Of a DNA stretch of 16,148 bases, positions 1 to 6,280 are shown piece after piece. Under the pieces are notes generated by a model. It worked only from the letters and a program-made list of their open reading frames with translations, did not search any database and had not been told where the DNA came from. Source of the DNA: CAZDDI01 sp964504195 (GTDB lineage: Bacteria; Chloroflexota; Anaerolineae; B4-G1; SLSP01); contig CAZDDI010000083.1 of assembly GCA_964504195.1 (NCBI GenBank), forward strand, positions 1-16,148. Direction: 5' to 3'. The position numbers and the translations under genes are program-made. Each line of letters begins with the position of its first letter. Position 1 is the stretch's first letter.

Positions 1-33
1 TCTGGGACATAATGGGTGTAAACCCCTGGTACA

Positions 34-2379
34 TTATCGCATGTAAACTGACAGGATGATAGCTGCATCTTCCTGTGTAGCCTTTTCTGAAGCAGTTTCT
101 ATTGCTTCAATCGCAACCTCAATGATGCTGCGCTTTTGTCTTTGGCCTATTACTTTCTCAAGCAAAGAAAATGCTGCTTCTTTAAGAATTGGGAATAGAT
201 CAATGGCAATTTCAAAAACACTCTCTTGGTTAAGCGCTTGCAAATCAAGGCTATTCACCATAGAACCTAACTCACTAAGCGCCTCTCTTTGCAATCTGTC
301 TCCTCTGTCCTTCATCACAGTATATGCTCTCGCAAGTAATCGAACTTTGCTTGAAGCTTCTGGAATCAGGTAAGCCTTACCTAATGCTTCTTGAGAATCT
401 CCTATGGCTAACAGCGCTTCAATTTCCTGAGAATCAGCAGCATGTTCAATGAATGAATGAGCTACTGTAATTCCCAATGTCCACTTAACAAGATCTTCCG
501 TATACCCTTTATCTAATGCCATTCTTGATGCAGAGCGCAACCTTTTTATCACGTTTATCATATCACGATTAACATCAAGCATTCCTAATATTTGCTGACA
601 GGCAAGAGTATTTTGTATTCCTTCATAGTCTTGAAGTTGCTCAAATAGTAATGTTAATAACAGATTCTCGTTAGGATAATTATGTTGCACATGAGTCAAT
701 AATTCTTTTGTGGTGTCTTTAATGTGTTCTGAAAACCACTTTCTTACCGCATCATGTACCATATCATCTGTAAACTCTAATCGCCGCTTTTGTTCATCTA
801 ATTTAGCAATATTTATTTTCTGAATATGCTCGCGCATGGAGTTTTCTGATACACCTGTCATTTCAATTAATATTTCTATCGGCAACGATGCAGGGGAAGC
901 TGCCAATATTTTCAATACACTGGCAGTTAATTCGTTTGAATCTTGCATAACTAATTGAACTTGTTCATCAATTAGTTGATCTAATTTTAGAGGAGCTGAC
1001 TCCAAATCAAAATTCTGATTGGTGCGCTTGCTCTCCTTCAGAATTTTGAGGTACCCTGGCAATGGACGGTATTTATTGCGAATCTCGATAATCTCTTGTT
1101 GTGAGAATCCTACTCCCTCCAAATACGTCTCCACTTCAAGTCGACTGAATTCTGGAGGAGTTATATCACCTTGACAATTTAGGTAATCTGGTAATTTATG
1201 TATTTGATCGGAACTACAACTAAACAACATGTATGGGCTATAATTAGCAAGTTTAAGTAGTCGTAGTTTATCTATAATTCGCTCGCCTGCAACGCCATCC
1301 AAACTGTTTTCTATACCATCTATCACAAAATAGTAGATAGTTTTTCTTTTCAGGGCTTCACGGGCTAACTTGATAGAAACTGTATCGAGCAAAGCCTCTA
1401 GCTCGGTTACTGTTATGGTGTCTGGGGGGGCATTTGTACCTAGCAATAAGTTTGCTTGAAAACAAAGAGTATATAAAAATGTGCGTACCGATTGGGTAGA
1501 AGGATCATTGGTGACAAAGTAAGCTATGCACTGATTTTTATGTTGACGAACAAATTGTGCCATAAGATTAGTCTTGCCACTTCTCAGACTACCAACAATT
1601 CTTTGTCTTTGGTGCTCTGAATTGAACCTTTGTCCAATTTGTCTTACAAACGCATCCTGAGGTATTTCGTCACTAGGTGCAGTTGGAATCACTTGCTCAA
1701 TAAAATCGTTGAAATTTTCCATTTGCGTATTCCTCCAGATAACTTTATCGCTTTCCAACCCTTTACGATCAATTCTTTGCTGTAGGTGTGCTATCTTTTC
1801 GGTGCGTATAACGCCTCTTTCGTTATCAGTAGCTGGAAAGACATTTTCACCACGACGCACAAAAGCGGTTCTCGAGCTATAGGTTTTATCAATCTCAAAG
1901 TGACGTAGTGCGCCCAACGAATCAAAGCTGCCTTTGGTAGTTTTAAGTTGACGCGATGTTTCATGAAAATGGGGACTTGAGTGAATAGTAATCACTATCA
2001 CCTGCTTACCTGCAATTTCAATTCGTTCACAGGTAAGATTTGGAAGGGGAGGATCACAGACAGAATTGACCTTTGCCAAGATTTGCTGTTCTGTGATCTT
2101 CAATTGACTGGTATCATGAATGTGTCTGATGCCGGAGGGCGGCAACTCGTCATCCACACCAATTATCAGTAACCCATCTTGACCTGCTGTCCCAACATTC
2201 CCATTTGCGAGAGCAATGACATCTTTGATAAGTTCGTCCCATTGCCCCCTTACATAGTCAGCCCACTTTCTTTTATCTGTGTTTGCAGGTGGTGTATCAT
2301 ACAATTTGTATTCCCGCTTGAAGTCTAATCTCAAATTTTCTTTTTTATTTAACAGCTCTTGAAGTTCAATTGGGTTCAT
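34..2379 (-). CDS. AlbA_2/Schlafen-like domain fused to STAND-type P-loop NTPase
   Basis: Residues 5-190 look like a Schlafen AlbA_2 domain: E14 and D19 in an E-x4-D-F-K motif, then IALANG (55-60) and LLIIGVDD (70-77). These acidic residues fall where the tRNase triad of Schlafen nucleases lies, so nuclease activity is possible but inferred. A P-loop NTPase follows: Walker A GSLRSGKT at 263-270, Walker B YYFVIDG at 349-355, a sensor-like strand near 383-390, and a PGYL motif at 441-444 like the GxP motif of STAND ATPases. A winged-helix segment (about 483-550) and an all-helical C-terminus complete 781 residues. No signal peptide or membrane segment is visible, so it should be cytoplasmic. 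The ATG at 2379 is preceded by AGGA at suitable spacing. The gene is much more AT-rich than its neighbours, has its own promoter and follows a terminator, which suggests transfer. The role is unknown; phage defence or nucleic-acid-linked regulation are the leading guesses. Confidence 0.88.
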   Translation of the reverse strand: MNPIELQELLNKKENLRLDFKREYKLYDTPPANTDKRKWADYVRGQWDELIKDVIALANGNVGTAGQDGLLIIGVDDELPPSGIRHIHDTSQLKITEQQILAKVNSVCDPPLPNLTCERIEIAGKQVIVITIHSSPHFHETSRQLKTTKGSFDSLGALRHFEIDKTYSSRTAFVRRGENVFPATDNERGVIRTEKIAHLQQRIDRKGLESDKVIWRNTQMENFNDFIEQVIPTAPSDEIPQDAFVRQIGQRFNSEHQRQRIVGSLRSGKTNLMAQFVRQHKNQCIAYFVTNDPSTQSVRTFLYTLCFQANLLLGTNAPPDTITVTELEALLDTVSIKLAREALKRKTIYYFVIDGIENSLDGVAGERIIDKLRLLKLANYSPYMLFSCSSDQIHKLPDYLNCQGDITPPEFSRLEVETYLEGVGFSQQEIIEIRNKYRPLPGYLKILKESKRTNQNFDLESAPLKLDQLIDEQVQLVMQDSNELTASVLKILAASPASLPIEILIEMTGVSENSMREHIQKINIAKLDEQKRRLEFTDDMVHDAVRKWFSEHIKDTTKELLTHVQHNYPNENLLLTLLFEQLQDYEGIQNTLACQQILGMLDVNRDMINVIKRLRSASRMALDKGYTEDLVKWTLGITVAHSFIEHAADSQEIEALLAIGDSQEALGKAYLIPEASSKVRLLARAYTVMKDRGDRLQREALSELGSMVNSLDLQALNQESVFEIAIDLFPILKEAAFSLLEKVIGQRQKRSIIEVAIEAIETASEKATQEDAAIILSVYMR

Positions 2380-2447
2380 GTATTTAATTCCTGAAGCAGG
2401 GGCAGCTTATATACTATGCCGAACAGCAACTGGTTAAAACTATCATT

Positions 2448-2475
2448 AGTATACATACTTTTTATTGTACATCAA
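2448..2475 (-). promoter_or_regulatory. Sigma-70-like promoter of the AlbA_2/NTPase gene
   Basis: On the minus strand TTGATG (2475-2470) is followed after 16 nt by TATACT (2453-2448), a 4/6 and a 5/6 match to the consensus. It lies about 70 nt upstream of the start codon at 2379. The -10 element is part of a short palindrome, AGTAT-N2-ATACT (2448-2459), which could bind a regulator. It sits just downstream of the terminator of the preceding gene, so the NTPase gene is probably an independent transcription unit. Confidence 0.5.
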
Positions 2476-2498
2476 CCCAAAGTGAAGCGCTCGCTTAT

Positions 2499-2538
2499 AA
2501 AAAAGCGTGAGCCTTGCCACTGGCAAGGCTCACGCTTT
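2499..2538 (-). terminator. Rho-independent terminator after the DAO oxidoreductase gene
   Basis: An 18-bp perfect inverted repeat (2502-2519 and 2521-2538) is separated by a single base. On the minus strand it is followed by a run of six T (complement of 2504-2499). It begins 20 nt past the stop codon at 2559-2561. The repeat is built from the GCGTGAGCC word, and an extra CACGCTTTACG copy is repeated at 2531-2541 and 2545-2555. Confidence 0.85.
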
Positions 2539-2558
2539 ACGTTTCACGCTTTACGCCC

Positions 2559-3731
2559 CTACTTCAACGCCTCCATCCCCTTGAAGGCGCGATACGGCGA
2601 GAGGATCTTCAGCGTCTCCTTATCATCCTGCGTGGTTTCCCGCGTGACCATTCTTGCCAGCAGTTCTCCCAGCCCTGGGCCGAGCATGAAGCCTTGCCCG
2701 CACATACCGATAGCCATGAGGTAGCCGCTCACCTCGCGCGTCCAGCCCACCAGCGGCGAACCATCCGGCGTCATGGGATACGTCCCGCGCCAGGTGCGCC
2801 GCACGCGGATATTCGCCAGCCGGGGCATGAGGTCCACCATCCGCCGCGCCACCATCGGCAGGAACTCGCTCGTCTCGCGGCAATCCGTGCCGAGGATGGG
2901 CGGGTCGGGCGTGATGCAGAACACGATTTGCCCGCTGTGCAGCTGGAAGAAGTAGTAGTTCTTCGAGCCGGGCGCGGGGCGGATGTCCACCACCATCGGG
3001 TCGAGGAAGTGCGCTACTGGTTCGGTGATGCCGGCCTCGTGCGAGTCGGGGAAGATGGGATGGTTCATCTTCACCAGCCGGCCTATCTCCGGCGCCCACG
3101 CTCCCGCCGCGTTGACCACGAGCGGCGCGTGGTACGTCCCCTTATCCGTGCGGACGCCCGTGATCTCGCGGTGCGGCCCGTGGACGATCTCGCGGATGAG
3201 GATTTCCACCACCTTTTCGTTGAAGCGGAACTCGGCCCCAGCCTTCTTCGCCGCGTCGTAGAAAGCATGACCCATCAGCAGCGTCGAGCAGTGCCCGTCC
3301 TCCGGCGAGAACGTCCCGCCGATGAGGCCGTCGCGGTTGAGGTCGGGGATGATCTGGAGCAGGTCGTCCTTGTCGTACCACTCGATGTTGAGGCCGTAGG
3401 TCTTCTGGATTTTCAGCAGTGCCTTGAGCGTCTGCTCCTCCTGCTCGCGGTAGGCGACGAAGGAATAGCCGCCCGTCGTCCATTCGAGGTTGTGGCCGTG
3501 CGTCTCCTGCCAGCTCTTGACGATTTCCAGCGTGCGCAGGCACAGGCGGATTTTCGCCGGGTCGGAGTGGGTGGCGCGGATGCCGCCGATCGCCGCCTTG
3601 TTCGAGCCTTGCCCCTGGCTGGGGAACTGGTCGAGCACGAGCACCTTCAGCCCGGCCTGCGCCATCGAAAGCGCCGCCGGCGCGCCCACGCTGCCAGCGC
3701 CGATAATAATGACATCGTAAGTATTGGTCAT
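2559..3731 (-). CDS. FAD-dependent oxidoreductase, DAO family (HcnC / sarcosine oxidase beta-like)
   Basis: This 390-residue flavoprotein oxidises an amine or amino-acid substrate and would pass electrons to the iron-sulfur partner encoded just upstream. The N-terminus has the Rossmann dinucleotide-binding motif GAGSVG at residues 11-16 and an acidic strand end (VLVLD), as in the DAO superfamily (sarcosine oxidase beta, HcnC, proline dehydrogenase beta). The segment GSNKAAIGGIR near residues 42-52 and the C-terminal block TPDGSPLVGW ... GMCGQGFMLGPG match the family's FAD-binding ends. The length is typical for the family. The ATG at 3731 is preceded by GGAGG at close spacing. It follows the partner gene by 75 nt containing a heptad repeat, and a terminator follows it. 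The substrate cannot be read from sequence; proline, hydroxyproline, glycine or sarcosine are all possible. Confidence 0.9.
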   Translation of the reverse strand: MTNTYDVIIIGAGSVGAPAALSMAQAGLKVLVLDQFPSQGQGSNKAAIGGIRATHSDPAKIRLCLRTLEIVKSWQETHGHNLEWTTGGYSFVAYREQEEQTLKALLKIQKTYGLNIEWYDKDDLLQIIPDLNRDGLIGGTFSPEDGHCSTLLMGHAFYDAAKKAGAEFRFNEKVVEILIREIVHGPHREITGVRTDKGTYHAPLVVNAAGAWAPEIGRLVKMNHPIFPDSHEAGITEPVAHFLDPMVVDIRPAPGSKNYYFFQLHSGQIVFCITPDPPILGTDCRETSEFLPMVARRMVDLMPRLANIRVRRTWRGTYPMTPDGSPLVGWTREVSGYLMAIGMCGQGFMLGPGLGELLARMVTRETTQDDKETLKILSPYRAFKGMEALK

Positions 3732-3743
3732 AGTTTCCTCCGA

Positions 3744-3812
3744 GGTTGCGTAATGCGTACTTCGTAATGCGTAAAATGTTGTGTAGCAAGACTTACGCAG
3801 TACGCATTACGT
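3744..3812. repeat. Inverted pair of 7-nt-period arrays between the two oxidoreductase genes
   Basis: The left half (3744-3778) is a degenerate tandem array with a 7-nt period and unit TAATGCG. The right half (3792-3812) carries the complementary unit ATTACGC. A 12-bp perfect inverted repeat, CGTAATGCGTAC (3749-3760) and GTACGCATTACG (3800-3811), lets it fold into a hairpin. The stop codon of the upstream gene (3807-3809) lies inside the right array, so the repeat supplies the last bases of that gene. Confidence 0.75.
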
Positions 3813-5960
3813 TTTACTCTCCACTCCCGCGAACACCCCCAACGGCGCTTCGACAAACAGCGGACGCGGTACATTCGGGGTGACTTCATCCAGCGGCACG
3901 CCCTCCTCGCGGAACAGGCGCAGAATCAGATTGGTGCAGGTCTTCGCGCCGCACGCGCCCATCCCCGCCCGCGTCACCGCCTTGATTTCGTTCAGGTCGC
4001 GGTAGCCGCGCCGGATCAGGGCGCGCAGCTCGCCCGCTGTCACGCGCTCGCAGCGGCAGACGATTTCGTCGTCGTCAATGCGGGTAATCTCTTCCTCTAG
4101 CGCCGCGCCGACCCAGGGTTCCTGCACGCGCAGGCCCGCGATGCGCTTGGCGATGGCTTTCGACGCCTGCACCTTCACCAGCACGGTGCGGTCATTGCGC
4201 TTGATGGCGCGCGCGCTGGCGACAGTCACCTCGCCCAGCACCTCGCCCACCGCATCGAGCGCGGTCATCACGTCGCCCTCGTGGACGCTTTCCGGCAGGA
4301 ATTCGTAGGCGATGGTGACGAGCGGATTCTCCGCATCCTTGCGGTAATCCACCAGCGTAATCGCCAGGCCGGGGCAGATGGTGACGCACTTTTCGCAGCC
4401 GAGGCATTCCTTCTCCAACTGCACGCCCAGATACTCCGGGATATGGCGGATGTCGTCTTCGGGGATGTGGATGAGCTGCTGCGGGCAGACGGAGGTGCAG
4501 GGGTTGCACGGAATCTCCTGTGAGCAGTGGAAGACGGGAATGACGCCACTCTCTTTTTCCGGGATGCGCTCGGCGATGGTCTTGCCGGGGTGCGATTTGA
4601 GGATGGCGGCGGTGCGCACCCAATCGCGCGGAATCTCCTCCTCCGCCACGCCCAAGGCTTTGGCGATTTCCAGCCCCTTGATTTTGCCGGAGAACATCGC
4701 CGCCGACGCCTCCGCAATCTCCTCGGCGTCGCCCGCATCGAAGACATGGATCCCGTACTCCCGCGCCTTTGCCGTGAACTCGTTCACCGGATCGAGGCCC
4801 ACCGCAATCAGCACGGTATCGCACGCAAATGACTTCTCCGTGCCGGGGATGACCTTCCAGGCGTCATCGAGCTGCGCGATGGTGACGGATTCCACCTGAT
4901 CCGTGCCGTTGGCGCTGACGACGGTGTGGCGCGTGTAAATCGGCACGCCGAAGCGCGCGAGCTTGTCCTTGTGGACTTTGTAGCCGCCGCATTCGGGCAG
5001 GGCTTCCACCAGCCCCACCACCTCGATGCCGGCTTGCAGCGCGTGATAGCCCGCAATCAGGCCCACGTTCCCGCCGCCCACGATGAACAATCGGCTCGCC
5101 GCCTTCACCAGATCGCGGTTCACCAGCGTCTGGAACGCCCCCGCGCCATACACCCCCGGCAGCGTATTCCCCTTGAAGACAAGGGACTTCTCCCGCGCGC
5201 CGGTGGCGACGAGGAGAATCTGGGGTTTTACCAGCACATACTCAGAATTGCGAATTGCGAATTGCGAATTTCCGGATTCGCCATTCGCACATTCGCCATT
5301 CGCCATTCGCCATTCGCGTAGCACTCCCACCTTCCCGTCGCTAAACACGCCCAACGCGGTGCTGTTGAGCCAGATTTCGATAGCCTCGTGTTGGCGGACT
5401 TCGTTCTCCAGCCGGGTGGCGATGTCAATGCCGCGCGTGCCCGCGTAGACGGCGTTGATCGAGCCGAAGAAGCGGTGCGTCTGGAGGACGAGCTTCCCGC
5501 CGAGCCGGTGTTTGTCGTCCACCAGCAGGCAGCGGACGCCACGCTGGGCCAGCTGGATCGCCGCCGACATTCCCGCCGGGCCGCCGCCGAGAATGAGCAC
5601 GGGCACTTCGACCGTCTCGATCTCGCGCAGGGCTGGCGTCTCACCAATGGCGGGCGGATCGGGCAGGCCGTCCATCGGCATAACGCTCATGCCCGGCGTC
5701 ACCGGCGTCATGCACGCCTTCACCGGCTTGCCGTCGGCCACCACCAGACATTGCGCGCACTGCCCGTTGGCGCAGAAGATGCCCTGCGGCGCGCCATCCT
5801 TCGGATGATGCCCAAACGTGCGCACGCCATGCGCAAACAGCGCCGACGAGATCATCTCGCCGGGCTTAGCGGTGAGGGGGTGCCCCTCCCAAGTAAACGT
5901 GATGTCCTCGCCCGTCAGCGCGGGCAAAATCGGGTGTTCGGTAATGCGGTATTCGGCCAT
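3807..5960 (-). CDS. Multi-cluster Fe-S/FAD oxidoreductase (HcnA-HcnB / sarcosine oxidase alpha-like fusion)
   Basis: This is the likely electron-transfer partner of the DAO flavoprotein encoded downstream. With 717 residues it contains, in order: a Fer2_4 [2Fe-2S] domain (C63, C68, C71, C83); an FAD/NAD-binding pyridine-nucleotide oxidoreductase domain with GGGPAG at 125-130 and GGGNVG at 295-300; a ferredoxin segment with two [4Fe-4S] patterns (C479/C485/C488/C492 and C519/C522/C525/C529); and a BFD-like [2Fe-2S] domain (CRC at 635-637, C670, C675). It lacks the C-terminal GcvT folate domain of true sarcosine oxidase alpha, so a dye-linked dehydrogenase such as proline dehydrogenase or HcnAB fits better. 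I chose the ATG at 5960 because AGGAG lies 5 nt upstream and the Fer2 domain starts there; an in-frame start at 6035 would be translated from repeat DNA. Residues 216-240 are encoded by an inserted repeat. Confidence 0.9.
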   Translation of the reverse strand: MAEYRITEHPILPALTGEDITFTWEGHPLTAKPGEMISSALFAHGVRTFGHHPKDGAPQGIFCANGQCAQCLVVADGKPVKACMTPVTPGMSVMPMDGLPDPPAIGETPALREIETVEVPVLILGGGPAGMSAAIQLAQRGVRCLLVDDKHRLGGKLVLQTHRFFGSINAVYAGTRGIDIATRLENEVRQHEAIEIWLNSTALGVFSDGKVGVLREWRMANGECANGESGNSQFAIRNSEYVLVKPQILLVATGAREKSLVFKGNTLPGVYGAGAFQTLVNRDLVKAASRLFIVGGGNVGLIAGYHALQAGIEVVGLVEALPECGGYKVHKDKLARFGVPIYTRHTVVSANGTDQVESVTIAQLDDAWKVIPGTEKSFACDTVLIAVGLDPVNEFTAKAREYGIHVFDAGDAEEIAEASAAMFSGKIKGLEIAKALGVAEEEIPRDWVRTAAILKSHPGKTIAERIPEKESGVIPVFHCSQEIPCNPCTSVCPQQLIHIPEDDIRHIPEYLGVQLEKECLGCEKCVTICPGLAITLVDYRKDAENPLVTIAYEFLPESVHEGDVMTALDAVGEVLGEVTVASARAIKRNDRTVLVKVQASKAIAKRIAGLRVQEPWVGAALEEEITRIDDDEIVCRCERVTAGELRALIRRGYRDLNEIKAVTRAGMGACGAKTCTNLILRLFREEGVPLDEVTPNVPRPLFVEAPLGVFAGVESKT
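5245..5318. repeat. Heptad repeat array lying in frame inside the Fe-S/FAD oxidoreductase gene
   Basis: Three exact copies of GAATTGC and one variant (5245-5272) are followed by about five ATTCGCC-type units (5276-5318) in the opposite sense. The two halves are near reverse complements, so this is an inverted pair of 7-nt arrays. In the gene frame it encodes about 24 residues (218-240) rich in N, G, A, S and R, between two conserved blocks of the flavoprotein fold. The frame stays open throughout. Confidence 0.85.
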
Positions 5961-5974
5961 AGGTGCTCCTAATT

Positions 5975-6046
5975 CATACTGCGTATTGCGACCTGCGTAA
6001 GGGGAGAGATTTTTTACGTAGTACGCAGCACGCATTACTTATTATA
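5975..6046. repeat. Inverted pair of 7-nt-period arrays upstream of the Fe-S/FAD oxidoreductase gene
   Basis: The left half (5975-6002) has CGTATTG-like units and the right half (6012-6046) has CAGCACG/TAGTACG-like units, both stepping by 7 nt and near reverse complements of each other. It occupies the leader of the oxidoreductase operon and resembles the array at 3744-3812 in base content. The last unit of the right half carries the candidate -10 box. Confidence 0.65.
6041..6046 (-). promoter_or_regulatory. Candidate -10 element for the oxidoreductase operon
   Basis: The minus strand reads TATAAT here, 81 nt upstream of the start at 5960. No good -35 hexamer lies at the right distance (the bases there, TATAGC, match poorly), so this could be an activator-dependent promoter or a chance product of the heptad array it ends. 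It lies downstream of the TreS terminator in the direction of transcription, where a new promoter is needed. Confidence 0.35.
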
Positions 6047-6121
6047 GTCTTGTGCGCCGCGCCGCTATACTGAGATTACGCTAAAGTTTGAGGGTAAAAC
6101 AGCACAGGAGTTATGCAAGTA

Positions 6122-6203
6122 GCGTACCCTGAGCCTGCCGAAGGGTACGCGCTAACCCAAACTCGCTGCCTTCGACAGGCTCAGGCTGCGAGTTTGGGTT
6201 AGC
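6122..6203. repeat. Compound palindromic repeat with two nested hairpins
   Basis: Hairpin 1 has the stem GCGTACCCT / AGGGTACGC (6122-6130, 6142-6150). Hairpin 2 has a perfect 16-bp stem (6151-6166 and 6188-6203). The first loop contains CCTGAGCCTGCCGAAGG (6128-6144) and the second contains its inverted near-copy (6169-6185, one mismatch), so the two loops can also pair with each other. The core resembles dispersed GAGCCTGTCGAA intergenic repeats, and a related copy occurs at 10655-10708. Confidence 0.8.
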
Positions 6204-6219
6204 CCTAAGTACACCCAAC

Positions 6220-6259
6220 AAAAAGCGTGAAACGCGACCCTTCCGATCACGTTTCACGC
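6220..6259 (-). terminator. Rho-independent terminator after the trehalose synthase gene
   Basis: The stem GCGTGAAACG (6225-6234) pairs with CGTTTCACGC (6250-6259) across a 15-nt loop. On the minus strand the stem is followed by five T. It starts 22 nt past the TAG stop at 6281-6283. The bases between stop and stem (6247-6274) continue the 7-nt pattern (CACGTTT, CACGCCG, CATGTTT), linking this terminator to the heptad family. Confidence 0.75.
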
Positions 6260-6280
6260 CGCATGTTTCATGTTACCGGT

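Larger units (their letters stand above)
5961..6280. other. 320-nt spacer between the TreS gene and the oxidoreductase operon
   Basis: From right to left on the minus strand it holds the TreS terminator (6220-6259), a compound palindromic repeat (6122-6203), a stretch without recognisable structure (6047-6121), and a heptad array with a possible -10 box (5975-6046). I see no credible gene in it. Confidence 0.7.

Noticed and set aside
2514..3767. Long plus-strand open frame (417 codons) opposite the DAO gene
   Set aside because: It is Arg/Val/His/Asp-rich shadow translation of a GC-rich gene; the minus-strand frame has clear FAD motifs and a ribosome site. Similar frames at 6542-7570 and 12912-13847 were rejected for the same reason.
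5245..5318. Regular repeats considered as a CRISPR array
   Set aside because: Units are 7 nt with no spacers and no cas genes nearby; the same holds for the other short-period arrays.
5961..6035. N-terminal extension of the Fe-S/FAD oxidoreductase to an ATG at 6035
   Set aside because: The 25 extra codons are translated heptad repeat, and the ATG at 5960 has an ideally placed AGGAG.
6113..6202. Plus-strand ORF of 29 codons with AGGAG just upstream of ATG
   Set aside because: It consists almost wholly of the compound palindromic repeat, has no recognisable protein features, and would be the only plus-strand gene.
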